NCBI GenBank assembly: GCA_002099365.1
Contig: MSED01000006.1
Location: 1,488,001-1,552,000, forward strand
Source: Phialophora verrucosa
Lineage: Eukaryota; Ascomycota; Eurotiomycetes; Chaetothyriales; Herpotrichiellaceae
Direction of reading: 5' to 3'
Length of the DNA: 64,000 bases
Shown here: positions 1 to 10,275 of the stretch, piece by piece
How positions within the stretch are numbered: the stretch's first letter is position 1
Layout of the letters: each line of letters starts with the position of its first letter
Notes under the pieces: generated by a model
Seen by the model: only the letters and a program-made list of their open reading frames with translations
The model's database searches: none
Told to the model about the DNA's origin: nothing
Made by a program: the position numbers and the translations under genes

Positions 1-1
1 T

Positions 2-271
2 CAAGCAGAAGCCCATTGTTCCGCAATGATGGCCGGGAAATGGTGTAAGCGTCACCAGGAGACCCTTCTGATTGGATCTGCGGAATGGAAAACCATACCT
101 GGTCTCCGTGAACTCAGCAAAGCCTTTCGAGGACAGCGCAATGAGAGCTACGCTAATGCCGTCGTAGCAGAATTTCGTTATCGTGATGATTTCAATTATT
201 ACAACACCGAGTGCCATGCAGACCCCATCAGCTCTGAGATTTCCCAAGGACCGTTAACAAAGGATGATTAA
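2..271 (+). CDS. Possible C-terminal exon of a Dabb-like (alpha/beta-barrel) protein, partial
   Basis: An open frame enters from the left edge and ends at TAA (269-271). Its last third (NAVVAEFRYRDDFNYY followed by H-A-D-P) resembles the 'hxVVxF...eDxxYY...DPxH' segment of stress-responsive A/B-barrel (Dabb) proteins. No splice sites or start can be confirmed because the 5' part lies outside the window. It sits just before the convergent fumarylacetoacetase gene and could belong to the same catabolic group. The family match rests on one short segment, so this is tentative; it could also be a chance open frame. Confidence 0.3.
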   Translation, partial: QAEAHCSAMMAGKWCKRHQETLLIGSAEWKTIPGLRELSKAFRGQRNESYANAVVAEFRYRDDFNYYNTECHADPISSEISQGPLTKDD

Positions 272-420
272 TGCTAGACTACGAAAACTGGCTTTAGTTC
301 AATATTGGGGAAGAATACAAACTCAGGTGGAGCCATTGTGTCCGAACCAGTGCAAGGCAGTAGTAGATGTTATCTCGCTGTGAACATGGATATTCGACGA
401 GGCAGCGCACAATTCAGCTA

Positions 421-1794
421 TCAAGTCGACAATGCCGGAAGTATAGTTCCTGTGCAATGACCAAAACCAACGAGGTTCTCATCACCATTGCCGCACCACC
501 CATGTATGGTAATCGTATCTCGGTCCTCCAAGAATTTGCGATCTTCACCTCCTTCCAGATTTACGTTGAGCTTTCCCCCCTGACACATCTCGAGTAGACT
601 GCCATATGTCCCCTCCTTATCACCACTGATTGTTCCCGATCCAAGCAGATCCCCCACGTTCATCGGACAGCCAGATATAGTGTGATGTGAAATCATTTGG
701 GGGATTGACCAGATAAGGTTTCTTGAAGATGTCCGGCTTATTGTTGTGGTGGTGCCTGATGGAGCTGGGTGAAAGCAATTAGAACCAGGGCTACTCTTAT
801 ACGACAAATAATCGTCTTCATGCAGACAAATTAGAGTCCTGATCTCACCTGTTAGGTCAACCTGTAGATTGATATTGTGCATACTCTTCTTGGTGTCTTC
901 TTGAAGATAAGGGAGCAGCAGGGTCTCATTGTCAATGCCACTGCACCGGAAAGGCTCCAATGCGTCTGCAAGTACTACCCAAGGGCTTATGGTGGTCCCG
1001 AAATTTTTAGCGTTGAAGGGGCCGAGTGGGACATACTCCCAGACTTGAAGGTCGCGTGCGGACCAGTCATTCAGCAAAACGTATCCGAAAATGTACTCTT
1101 CTGCTGATCGGATAGGGATCGGTTGACCCATCTCGCTCTTCTTGCAGAGAAAAACCCCAAGCTCCAGCTCGATATCCAGACGTCGGCTAGGCGAAAGTAT
1201 GGGGATTTTGGGATCAGCTGTAGGATTGGTGAGGATTTGCCCTCGTGGTCGTCGTATGTTGGTACCGGATACCACGACGGAGGATGCTCGTCCGTGGTAG
1301 GCGACGGGAAGGTGCTTGTAGTTTGGCTGTAGTGCGTTTTCTGCGCCTCGAAACATAACACCGACGTTGAAGGCATGGTTGATACCGGCAAAGAAGTCGG
1401 TGTAGTCTCCTATTGCCAGAGGAAGGTGGTTCTGTACCGATGTAAGAGGGACCAATGCCTTTAGCCGTAGAGCCTGGTTATCCTTCAGGAGGTGGGAGAG
1501 TTTGGAGCTTTCACTTAGCACTTCCCGAAGGTACTCCCGGACAGTCCGATGAAAGGGGCGGCCACATTCTGCAAAGGCATTGAGGGTTGTCGAGGAGAAT
1601 ATGCGCTCGCAGTCATGTTTTGTAGTCAAGCCCGAGAAGCCCCGTGCACAACTAAACTCTTTCAGATCCAATGCGTGCTCGCCAATTGCGATAGCGGGCG
1701 CAACATCATTTCGTCCATTCCGGCTAATAATGCCAAATGGGATGTTCGCCAATGAAAACGGGCAACCTTTTGGGATTGGAAGCCAGGACTTCAT
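421..1794 (-). CDS. fahA: Fumarylacetoacetase
   Basis: Last enzyme of tyrosine/phenylacetate breakdown: it hydrolyses fumarylacetoacetate to fumarate and acetoacetate in the cytosol. Family landmarks are visible: GDYTDFF (metal Asp), INHAFNVG (catalytic His), LDIELELGVF (two metal Glu), LLNDWSARD (metal Asp), NAKNFGTTISPW (Lys), and the conserved LLGSGTISG near the C-terminus. The start chosen is the second Met (MKSWLPIPKGCPFSLANIPFG), which matches the usual family N-terminus; an upstream in-frame ATG at 1815 would add 7 residues. The ORF is uninterrupted, but 765-848 is very probably an 84-nt in-frame intron (GTGAGA..CCCAG with a CTAAT branch site). Removing it deletes 28 residues that are foreign to the family and gives 429 aa, close to what I recall for fungal FahA. 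A decayed homogentisate dioxygenase fragment lies nearby at about 5.5-5.9 kb. Confidence 0.95.
   Translation of the reverse strand: MKSWLPIPKGCPFSLANIPFGIISRNGRNDVAPAIAIGEHALDLKEFSCARGFSGLTTKHDCERIFSSTTLNAFAECGRPFHRTVREYLREVLSESSKLSHLLKDNQALRLKALVPLTSVQNHLPLAIGDYTDFFAGINHAFNVGVMFRGAENALQPNYKHLPVAYHGRASSVVVSGTNIRRPRGQILTNPTADPKIPILSPSRRLDIELELGVFLCKKSEMGQPIPIRSAEEYIFGYVLLNDWSARDLQVWEYVPLGPFNAKNFGTTISPWVVLADALEPFRCSGIDNETLLLPYLQEDTKKSMHNINLQVDLTGEIRTLICLHEDDYLSYKSSPGSNCFHPAPSGTTTTISRTSSRNLIWSIPQMISHHTISGCPMNVGDLLGSGTISGDKEGTYGSLLEMCQGGKLNVNLEGGEDRKFLEDRDTITIHGWCGNGDENLVGFGHCTGTILPALST
765..848 (-). other. In-frame 84-nt intron inside fumarylacetoacetase
   Basis: On the minus strand it starts GTGAGATC and ends TTTCACCCAG, with TTCTAATT near the 3' end. 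It is a multiple of three without a stop, so it is hidden in a plain ORF view. Splicing joins LQVDLT to APSGTTTTISR, restoring family spacing. Confidence 0.8.
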
Positions 1795-2511
1795 TGTGAG
1801 GGTCAAAATGGACAACAGAGAGGGTTGAATTTAATCCATGGCGGGATAGATCGAAGACGAGATGTGGAAATTGTTCTATAGAAGATTGATGACGAACTCA
1901 AAATGTTCGAATCAATGCGTAGGGTTTGCTGTAGCGGAATTTGTCTGTAAACCGTCCCGGAATGGAGCGGAACAGTGCGTTCGGACCGGCCAAAGGGGAT
2001 GGGGTCATCTTGATTCGACGTAACGAGCCCCGTGGTAGAACCAGATGTGAATTGATATCCTAGTGCGAGAAGTTGGCGAAAATTTCAGAGCTTTTCCTAA
2101 CAGTACAACTCCAAGATGCTTACGCTAAACTCAAATTTGCTGAGGAGTATCAGTATCAGACCGGCTCGCCGTCTTATCAAGAGTCTCGATTGACCGAAAA
2201 CCTTGCAAGGATATCCTAGACTGACATCTCTCTGGGACTGAGGCCGTTAATAGTGGGGGGACTTCGCTTTGATATACGGCAGCGGCACCGCGGCTCGGAT
2301 CTTCCAACTACCTATTCGTCCTTCCGTGTCTAAACATATCAAGCAGGATATGGACCGACCAGACGGAAGGGTGGATCGAGTGGTGGTGATGTTGTACGAT
2401 TCAGGTCTTTTCAAGTGATTTTCAATTATGGAATCTAATAAAAAGCTGATTGTTTGAGTCCCACAAGTCATGTTTCGCCTGGTGGGGGATTGTCCCCCTG
2501 TGGTGAGAGCG
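1795..2511. other. Intergenic region
   Basis: Upstream region of fumarylacetoacetase and 3' flank of the ABM-domain gene. The open frames here are short and unlike known families. I see no RNA gene or clear repeat. Confidence 0.6.
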
Positions 2512-3144
2512 CTACAGAGCACCTCGATCCCGGGCTAGTGCACTTGATACCCATTCCACGCAGAAGCGGCGTGATTCGGTCGTCTGCCCTAGTTGACTGA
2601 CCAAGAAAGACGTTGATGTTAAGCCCTCACGAGTTGAAGACCAGCGTACCGCACAGTGCATCTGCAAATCTTCTAGACAATTTGAAATTGCGCTGTCTGG
2701 AGAAACTGATGAGATGTCCAGCGATGTAGACAATGCTGTCGTGGTGGTCCGAAAAATAACAAATTCCGAAAATGCAGATTGTCGATAGATATCGGTGTCG
2801 CCAAAATAGTAGTGTGCGATAGTAGGGGGTCCTGTTGTCCATCTTGCAAGAGAGGCAAACATGGGAGCCGCAACTTCGCTCCTGAGAAAAGCCTCATGCG
2901 CGTCCAGATCTTTCCACTGAGTCAGGGACACTGCCCGCTGCGTGCCATCGTCTTGTTGAATCACAGGACCTAATACAACATTTCAGATTGACACCCAAAA
3001 GTCCGTAGAATGAAAGAACGCACCTGTTCGAACAGAGATGATTCCTGGCTGCCATATCAACACCGGGAGAATTTCCGTCTTGTAGAGATGGAGAAAGTCC
3101 TTGAATGGTGCACTCAATATGATCTCTACGAGCTCTGAGATCAT
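2512..3144 (-). CDS. ABM-domain (antibiotic biosynthesis monooxygenase-like) protein
   Basis: Two exons: 3144-3024 and 2969-2512, with a 54-nt intron (GTGCGT..TTAG). The join gives 192 aa. Exon 1 starts ATGATCTCAGAG and encodes a b-strand/helix pattern ending PVLIWQPGIISVRTG. Exon 2 continues PVIQQDD, then the ABM-typical stretch SLTQWKDLDAHEAF and the helix AAPMFASLARW. ABM proteins are small ferredoxin-like dimers; some are cofactor-free monooxygenases, while others have unknown roles. It stands between fumarylacetoacetase and an aldehyde dehydrogenase transcribed away from it, which suggests a catabolic role, but the substrate cannot be read from sequence. The C-terminal 90 residues are less clearly conserved, and a further intron there is possible. 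Confidence 0.7.
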
Positions 3145-3420
3145 CTTCGAAAAATGGATAGATTATAGTGCTGTTTTTGATGACCCAATCGGCCTTCATC
3201 AATATTTATTGGACAAATGGCCCTGCGCTATCTGCTGAAACAGTTCCGCTCCGATGTTTCCGCTCTGGGGATTCCGCTCCGGGATTCTGTAGATGGACCT
3301 GCGTTCTCAATGCGGCAGATTCGGAAGATTATATGTTATCCAAACGATTGCAACCACACATGGTTTCGTTTCCTGGCCTGCTAACGCATCTTGGTGCTCA
3401 TTCTTATTGAATCCACTACC

Positions 3421-5200
3421 ATGACATTTCCTGGGTTGGATGTACCAATGCAGCTATTTATCGGCAACAAGGTAACCGTGGAGAGATAAGCGCTTTTATT
3501 CGGCTGACCAACAAATCTTTAGTATGTCCCATCTAGAAGCTCCGAGACAATTACACTCTGGAATCCATGGGACGAATCGATCGTGGCAAAAGACGTACAG
3601 GTTGCTGGGGCTGAGGATGTGGAAATTGCTGTTGAAGAAGCTCTGAAGGCAGGAAGCACTGGTCCCTGGAGAAGTTATACAGGCCGACAAAGAGCCGATT
3701 GCATGCTTAGATTTGCTTCACTTGTGGAAGAACAAGCTGAAAGGCTAGCGAAGTTGGAATCCCTGCCTACAGGCCGGCCGATCAGCGGAATTGTACACTT
3801 TGACATCTCCCACATGGTTCAAGTCTACAAATGTTGGTCTCTCCACGCTGGTCCTTGAATGGAAGATGTTTTGCAATCGACTTAATGGCTAAGGAGACGC
3901 AGACTACGCTGGTTGGGCTGATAAGATCGCCGGCAAATCCTTCAGCGACGACAACCATACCTACAAAATTATCCGATATTCGCCCGTGGGAGTTTGTGCC
4001 GGAATCGCTTCTTGGAATGCCACATTCCTCTACACGGCTTGGAAGATAGCCCCAGCACTTGCGGCAGGTTGTACAGTACGTCTCGATCGAATGTCAAATT
4101 TCTACTTGGGGACAACAAAGGGTTGACGCAGACTCGCTGTAGTTCATCTTCAAAGCATCAGAAAAGTCACCACTAGGAGCTCTGGCCCTGGGCCCTCTTT
4201 ATGCCGAAGCAGGCTTTCCACCAGGGGTGGTACAGTTCTCGACAGGTGGCCGTGAAACTGGCGCTTTGCTCTGCTCTCATATGAGAATTTCCAAGATCAG
4301 CTTCACGGGCTCGGTGAACGGTGGGCGGGCTGTTCAAGAGTTGGCTGCACACAGTAATTTGAAAAAGGTCACTCTCGAACTGGGGGGTAAATCTCCCGCG
4401 ATCGTGTTCAATGACGCGCCCTTCAACGAAACTCTTGCCGGAGTTGCTCAAGGGTTTCTGGCCAACTCTGGACAAATATGTGTTGCTGCGTCCCGGGTCA
4501 TCGTTCAGGAGGGGATTGCAGGTAAGCTCTGCGAGGGCCTGAAGAAAGCCTTTCAGCAGATTGGAGACGACATGGGCTCAAACCCTCTTCTGCCAACTAC
4601 CACTCATGGTCCTATCGTGGACAAGGCACAGTTCCATCGTATTCTTGCCCTCATAGAAGAAGGAAAGCATTCGGCAACTCTTGTCACTGGCGGGTCACAG
4701 AAGGGCGACAAGGGTTATTTTATCCGGCCGACGATTTTTCTGGACCCAGCTCCGGACAGTGTTATCTACAGAGAAGAATGTTTTGGACCAGTGCTGGTCG
4801 TCAAGACATTCGCCACAGAAGAGGAGGCCATTAGATTTGCGAATGATACGGCATACGGCCTTGCTGGTAAGAATTGAGAAGGTACATACAGGCCGCCCCC
4901 CTCGACTGACATGTTGCAAGCAAATTTGTACACCACAGATCTCAATCGAGCCTTGAGGGTGTCTGCTGCCATTGAGTGCGGCGGTGTGTCCATAAACTCT
5001 CCGTATCTGCCCGAATTGCAGACTCCGTTTGGCGGGATCAAGCAAAGTGGTTATGGTAAAGAATTGGGTGAAGAGGGACTGATCTCCTATCTTGAGACAA
5101 AAAGCTTGCATTTCAAGTGAGTCCAGGTCATTTTGCACTCTTTCTTCTGTCAAGCTAATATAGACCTTCCCACAGTATGAACATCACTCCACAGATCTAG
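3421..5200 (+). CDS. Aldehyde dehydrogenase (NAD(P)-dependent, ALDH superfamily)
   Basis: Oxidises an aldehyde to its acid; the substrate is unknown. Six exons fit in frame: 3421-3471, 3523-3832, 3903-4075, 4143-4866, 4921-5116, 5176-5200 (introns 51, 70, 67, 54 and 59 nt), giving 492 aa, the normal family length. Landmarks: TLWNPWDESIVAKDVQVAG near the N-terminus; VYKYYAGWADK across intron 2; GIASWNATFLYTAWKIAPAL (NAD-binding Asn); KASEKSPLGALALG; FTGS; the catalytic Glu in LELGGKSP; the nucleophile Cys in NSGQICVAASR; EECFGPVL; and the C-terminal PFGGIKQSGYGKELG. The start is set by MTFPGLDVPMQLFIGNK feeding directly into YVPSRSSE after intron 1. The last exon codes only a few residues (MNITPQI). 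It lies between the fumarylacetoacetase/ABM genes and a homogentisate dioxygenase relic, so a role in aromatic degradation is a fair inference. Confidence 0.93.
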
Positions 5201-5479
5201 CGAATTCGATGTGCAACCCTCTCCATAGAAGACAATGAGTTGACTCAAGGTGCACGTTTATCTTCGAACCAAGTGGCCTAGGTCATTGGAGCGGAATGCT
5301 GCCTTGCAGCCAAAATTCCTTTGGCTTTATCCATAGGTCAAAGCATTGTTCCTGGGGGCTTGTATTCTTGCTGCAGTGTTCAGACAAGCAATGTTCAGAG
5401 AGTGTGTTGTTTGATTGTGTTCGTAATCTCGATGTGAATCTCGATCCCATTATTAATTTCCTAGGTGATCTATCGATTA

Positions 5480-5870
5480 TAACACACATGCATCCGGGCG
5501 GCAGCATAACGAAATGTCGTCGGGAGATCCGTTGCGAACACGGCCGCTGTGAGTCAAGCTCGCTGGCATGATGCAGAATGGCCAACGTACACCTGGAGGA
5601 GGCGAGACCAACCACCCCGAATGTATGACATCTTCCTCCGGTAGGCGAAACCGTCCTTGGTATAGCTCCAAGATATGACCCCTGACAGGGGCTCCAGTAG
5701 AGTCACACGATTCTGTACGACGCACTGAATCATATGGATCTCATTTGGCCGCACGATGAGTCGGCGGAGTTCTGTCTGAATGTCCATAAATCCAGTTGCC
5801 CAACAAGGATTAAGTCTCCATCTGCAGAGCTAAAGGCATCACAAGGGGCTGTCTCTCCCAGCAGCAAAGA
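5480..5870 (-). pseudogene. hmgA: Decayed fragment of homogentisate 1,2-dioxygenase
   Basis: Three reading frames on the minus strand, read in order, match consecutive central blocks of homogentisate dioxygenase. The first is AFSSADGDLILV (family: xSDGDFLIVPQ). The second is MDIQTELRRLIVRPNEIHMI (family: LDIQTEfGkLlVrPNEIcVI). The third is APVRGHILELYQGRFRLPE (family: GPVRGYILEVYQGhFeLPd). A weaker GLASSRCTLAIL may correspond to GLANPRDFxxPVA. At least two, probably three, frame changes occur within about 330 bp, and the N- and C-terminal parts are missing or unrecognisable. The enzyme acts two steps before fumarylacetoacetase in tyrosine catabolism, so the relic next to fahA suggests a former hmgA-fahA cluster. 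A functional copy elsewhere in the genome is likely. Confidence 0.72.
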
Positions 5871-6871
5871 TGAGGATCCCTAATTCTGACTTAAACAGCT
5901 GGATCCCTTAATCCTTTCGAGATCCGAACTGAGCCAACAGAGTCGATAATCTCGTCAAGATTAAATGGGTCCCATTGTCATTAATCCCTCCACGTGAGGT
6001 GAGTCTGCGGTCAAAGTAGGTTTACTTGAGGGGAATAATGGGGTCGTCTCAGGCACCGAGGGTAAGGGTACGCGGATCACTTGCAACGGCGTATAGGATC
6101 AGCAACACTCCTGTATCCTACAGGTAGGGGTTGCTGTATAATTGAGATTGATTACAGGGCTAAACATGGCCCGAGGCCCGTATATGCGCTTGTTGCCGGT
6201 TCAGTGTGCACAACAGTCCAGAGTAGTGAGCAACCTGAGCACCTCACGTGCCTGCCAGCAATGGGTGATGGAGGGACGGATGAATGAGGCAGCAGGTCGG
6301 GGAAGAGAGGTAGATAAAAGTTGGACGTGTGAGTCAATTGGAGGACATGGTCATATTCGAAGGGGTCGAGGGCGACACCGGACTATATACAGATACGAAA
6401 GCCTGTAGTGATATTACGCGTGGGCCGCGAACGCCCGCGATCTTTACAGACACTCGGATAACCTTCCCAGTCACATGCTCCCCTAGAGCGGCATCACCCT
6501 ACGCCCGAAGCAGGGTGAGTCAACTTGCTGTTTTCCCAACCCTTGGCGCGCTCAGCGAGCGCTGAGGAGACGCAAGGACCCCTACTGTCCAGGGCTGAGA
6601 CTGCTGTCCAGTCCACTTTCGTTGCTTCCTTGAATCGTGTATATCATTTTCCCTCTCGCTCATTCGTTTTACAGCCGTCATAAGCACTGCGACCACAGTA
6701 TCTGCGCCCCCGGCAACCAGAAACACCCTAGCGAGTGAATTGCGCGAGACGTGGCCTTGGTTCGACGTAAAAAGTATAGGCACGAGATCATCAGCGGTCG
6801 CTCCTGTGAAGGCTCCTCCACTCCACCCCCGAATTTCCACCCCATATCCGTGCGGCGACTACAACACATTG
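5871..6871. other. Intergenic region upstream of VPS74
   Basis: Carries promoter and leader sequence of VPS74. Two CACGTG E-box cores occur (about 5993 and 6244). No coding frame here is supported by family similarity. Confidence 0.5.
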
Positions 6872-8110
6872 ATGGCCTCCCAAGGAGGCCTCACGCGGCG
6901 CCGCGGTGCTGGAGGCGGGGCGGTCGTCTCGCCTAACGGAGATGACGAGTCCTCGAGTAGTCGTGTCACGTCTCCTGTTCCTAGGCAATACCCCGATCGC
7001 GCCCCCGAGACTGCCTACGAGTCCGGCGAAAACGGACACAAGATTGCGTACGACCCGAGAGACATCAGCGAGAGCGCCGAGCGGAGTAAACAACCCAAGC
7101 TCACTCTGATGGAAGAAGTCTTACTGCTGGGACTGAAGGATAAGCAGGTAACAGGAGAAGGCTATGCTATGGTTCGGTCAATGCTGATGGAGGTCGTTAG
7201 GGTTATCTATCGTTCTGGAACGACAACATCTCCTATGCTCTCCGAGGATGCATAGTCATCGAGCTGGCATTCCGAGGCAGGGTCAGCATGCAAAACGACT
7301 CGTCCCGACGGCGGTTCCCCCTTTCGGACCGAATAATTGAGGTCATAGATGACACCCTCACCGGAGAAGTCTTGTTGGACGAGGCTCTAAAGATGATGAA
7401 GTCGAGTGAGAAGATGAGCGTCAGCTCATGGATTGATCTCATGAGTGGTGAGCTAGCTCTGGTGCAATGACCCGGTCCGCCGCTAACATCGTGTCCAGGC
7501 GAGACGTGGAATCTCATGAAGATCGGCTACCAGTTAAAACAAGTTCGCGAACGCCTCGCCAAGGGACTTGTCGACAAAGGCATCCTGCGCACCGAGAAAC
7601 GAAACTTCCTCCTTTTCGATATGGCCACCCACCCCGTGGTCGACTCTGCCGCCAAAGACGAGATCCGCAAAAGGGTCCGCAACGTGTGCTCCAACCGGAC
7701 CGTGGTCCTACCTCCATCGCAATTCTTGCCTGCGGAACTCGACTTCAGGATGTTGAGGACAGTCAGCATGGTGTGTGCCGCTTACGCCGCAAACGTCCTT
7801 GAAAATGCCCTTGTGACCATGAGCCACGAGGCACGAGAGAGAGCCTTTGCGCAAGTCGATGAGCTATTGGCGGAATACTCACAGTGGCCCTTCGCAAAAA
7901 GAGCAGGAGGACAACAGGGCATAGGGGCCAATATTGGCCAAGTAATCGCAGATGAAGTTGCGAAGAATCCTGACAAGGAATTACAACTCGAGGTATGTCA
8001 TCTGGTCCTGTTCTGCGGGATCCTTATAGGCCGCCTTGGGTCTCGTTAACGTCCCTTAGGTTGTTGCTGCATGTTTGAGCGTCTTCACACGGCTGGACTC
8101 TTTGTTATAA
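6872..8110 (+). CDS. VPS74: Vps74/GOLPH3-family PI4P-binding Golgi protein
   Basis: Peripheral Golgi protein that binds phosphatidylinositol 4-phosphate and retains glycosyltransferases through their cytosolic tails. Four exons: 6872-7147, 7201-7447, 7499-7992, 8060-8110 (introns 53, 51 and 67 nt), 355 aa, as expected for the family. A Gly/Ser-rich disordered N-terminus (MASQGGLTRRRGAGGG) precedes the GPP34 domain: LTLMEEVLLLGLKDKQGYLS, WNDNISYALRGCIVIELA, SDRIIEVIDD, LLDEALK, TWNLMKIGYQLKQVRERLAK and GILRTEKRNFLLFDM. The C-terminus reads AACLSVFTRLDSLL, as in relatives. Each intron has a good GTnnGN donor and an AG acceptor in phase. Confidence 0.96.
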
Positions 8111-8745
8111 GCTTGCCCAAATGGGAGCTCCTTGGACGGTATTTGGTCTGTCAAGTGACGCTTCCATTCGGAAAGCACGAACAATCAAAATGGGGAAACT
8201 TGTCCTGCTCAGGGCTTCTGATCCAGGTATGAATGGCTTTTAAGCGGGAGCTAACAGGTGACTTGGTGGAACGCAGGCGTTATTGTGGCAATTGGCACAG
8301 ATTGCTCGAAGTACCGCAGCGGCCTTCATGAAGACAACAATGCACACTTTAACAACGAAGTTAATCGTTGTATCGTGTCATAGCTCCATGGTGGACTGAC
8401 ACGACACGCCCCACGACAAGGACACCGTTCGATCCAAAATGCCTTTGCCTGTTTTGCAAAAGCCTTGGAAGCAATGTCTTCTTTCATAAAAAGCTACAGT
8501 TCTTTGCAGGACTACGGAAACAAAGCTGGGGCACACTTTCATGGCCATGGATCAATGACCTTCTTGACCCAATGCGCTACGATTGACTTCGTGTTATTTC
8601 TATTTAAGTCTTCGAGGACCACGTTGATCTCAACCTCCACCAGATCCGGTTTGCTCATTCGGATAGCTTGCTGTCCTAGGCATACCATCTGATTCCACTA
8701 CCAAACCCCTTCCAAGTCAGCCAACTAACCCATCCACTTGCCACG
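8111..8745. other. Intergenic region
   Basis: 3' flank of VPS74 and leader of the next gene. Short open frames only; nothing recognised. Confidence 0.5.
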
Positions 8746-10050
8746 ATGTGTTACTCTCTTACCAAATACCACATCTGTGGCGTTTGCGGAACCGAGACCA
8801 GTTCTTCAACCACCGACCAAACCTGCCCCTCTAGCACTCACTGCCCGGAGCGCGATCGCCGTCCTTTGCGACAAAAGGAGGAGATTGTCACAAAATCTTG
8901 TGTCACCTACCGTGATTATGCTGGCGGTGAGTCCAGCCGCCCCTCAGGAAGCACTACTCGCCGTTCCGCTCAGCGCATTGAAGATGCCTCGTCCAGGGTT
9001 CATACCATCAAGACTAATGACTCCAGTGTCCAGACGGGCCGAGCCCCAGCGCCGTGGCCATGAGACTGAGCCCAAGCGTGTTTCGCAAAGCAACACTGGC
9101 CGGTCCAGAGCCCACACTGAGCGTGAGTTTTCCCGGATTCATACCATCAAGACCAATGACAACATTGTGAGCACAGACCGAAGGCAGCGCAGTGGTAAGG
9201 ACTCCGAGTCTAAGCATGTTTCGAGAAGTACGGCCGCTCCAGAGCTCACACTGAGCGTGATTCTTCTCGAGTTCATACCATCAAGACTAATGAGTCCATT
9301 GTCACAACAGACCGAGGCCACAGCCGTCGTCACGACAATGAGTCCAGCCATGCTTCCAGAAGCACTACTGGCGGATCCCGATCCCGCACTGAGACCGGTT
9401 CATCTCGAGCGTACGCCGATTCTTCTCGAAGCTCCACCAATTATTCTTCTGACTCAGACAGCACCATCCGTGGGTCCGGCCGCGAGTCCCGACACCGAGA
9501 TTCACACGATTACATTTATGGAACGGTCGCTAGTTCTTCCATCTACAACTCCCTTCCAAGTCGGCAGTCTACTGACTCTAGCCACGGTAATCACCATGGG
9601 GGCCATGGAGCAGGTCGTGATCATGATCCGTCACGACGAAGCGGGTCCGATAGTGCCTGCTCCCTTCCTGAGCGATTCTCTAGCCTGACCACGACCTCAT
9701 CGACTGCTCGAGGTGGCTTCAGCGGCAGACACGGTATGAGTACCTCGTACGATGCCGTAAGCACATACCGGTCCTCCGGCTCAGCTGCAACAACCTTCAT
9801 AGGATCCTTCGCGACGTCTTCCACGCCTTCACGCCCAGTTCATCGCATCCACGGAGGTCGTCCTCGCCACTCCGTTCGTCTTGGGAGCCTCCTCCATCGC
9901 TATGCCTTGACCGTCGCCGACATTAGCTATTACTACGAGGATAAACACAGACAGGTAGACGGGTTAGACATTCCGGCGGGGATAATGGAAGCTTATCCGC
10001 GGCTTCAGGTCTATCAAGACGAATTCGGTGGTTACTATGCCGTGATTTAA
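8746..10050 (+). CDS. Ser/Arg-rich repeat protein with Cys-rich start; reading frame shifts and returns
   Basis: Unrecognised fungal protein. It begins MCYSLTKYHICGVCG, similar in style to the MCY..C..C start of the gene at 38061. A low-complexity Ser/Arg/Thr/His region follows, and it ends YPRLQVYQDEFGGYYAVI at 10050. Frame 1 is open from 8746 to a stop at 9061-9063 and open again in the same frame from about 9240 to 10050. Between these, frame 2 carries the continuation of the repeat (GHETEPKRVSQSNTGRSR, then FSRIHTIKTNDNIVSTDRR). The HTIKTND repeat starts at 9001, 9140 and 9274, so spacings of 139 and 134 bp are +1 and -1 relative to a multiple of three and together restore frame. This may be a pair of compensating indels, an assembly error, an unrecognised intron or a true break. 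Function unknown. Confidence 0.6.
9001..9400 (+). repeat. Three diverged tandem units of about 135 bp (HTIKTND repeat)
   Basis: Units begin with CATACCATCAAGACYAATGA at 9001, 9140 and 9274. Each also contains a CCAGAGCYCACACTGAGCGTGA-like segment and an MGHGTTTCG or TGCTTCC segment coding Ser-Arg-Ser-Thr. The spacings of 139 and 134 bp produce the frame change described for the host gene. Confidence 0.8.
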
Positions 10051-10275
10051 CGAGCGTTGAGCGGGAACTCCGAGTTGCAGGGGGCGAGGACGGAGACGCG
10101 AAGAAGAAGAGTAAAGTAAGTAAAACGAAGGGCACCATTCAAGAAGGGAAATAACATCCTTATTGGACCCGCTCACTTTATCCAGTACCTACCAAGGCCT
10201 CGTTCGTACGGAGCAATTAGGCCAAGTTGGGGGGACCGGCGCGACTGGTGTCTCTCTTCATCCTGTATGATCCCC

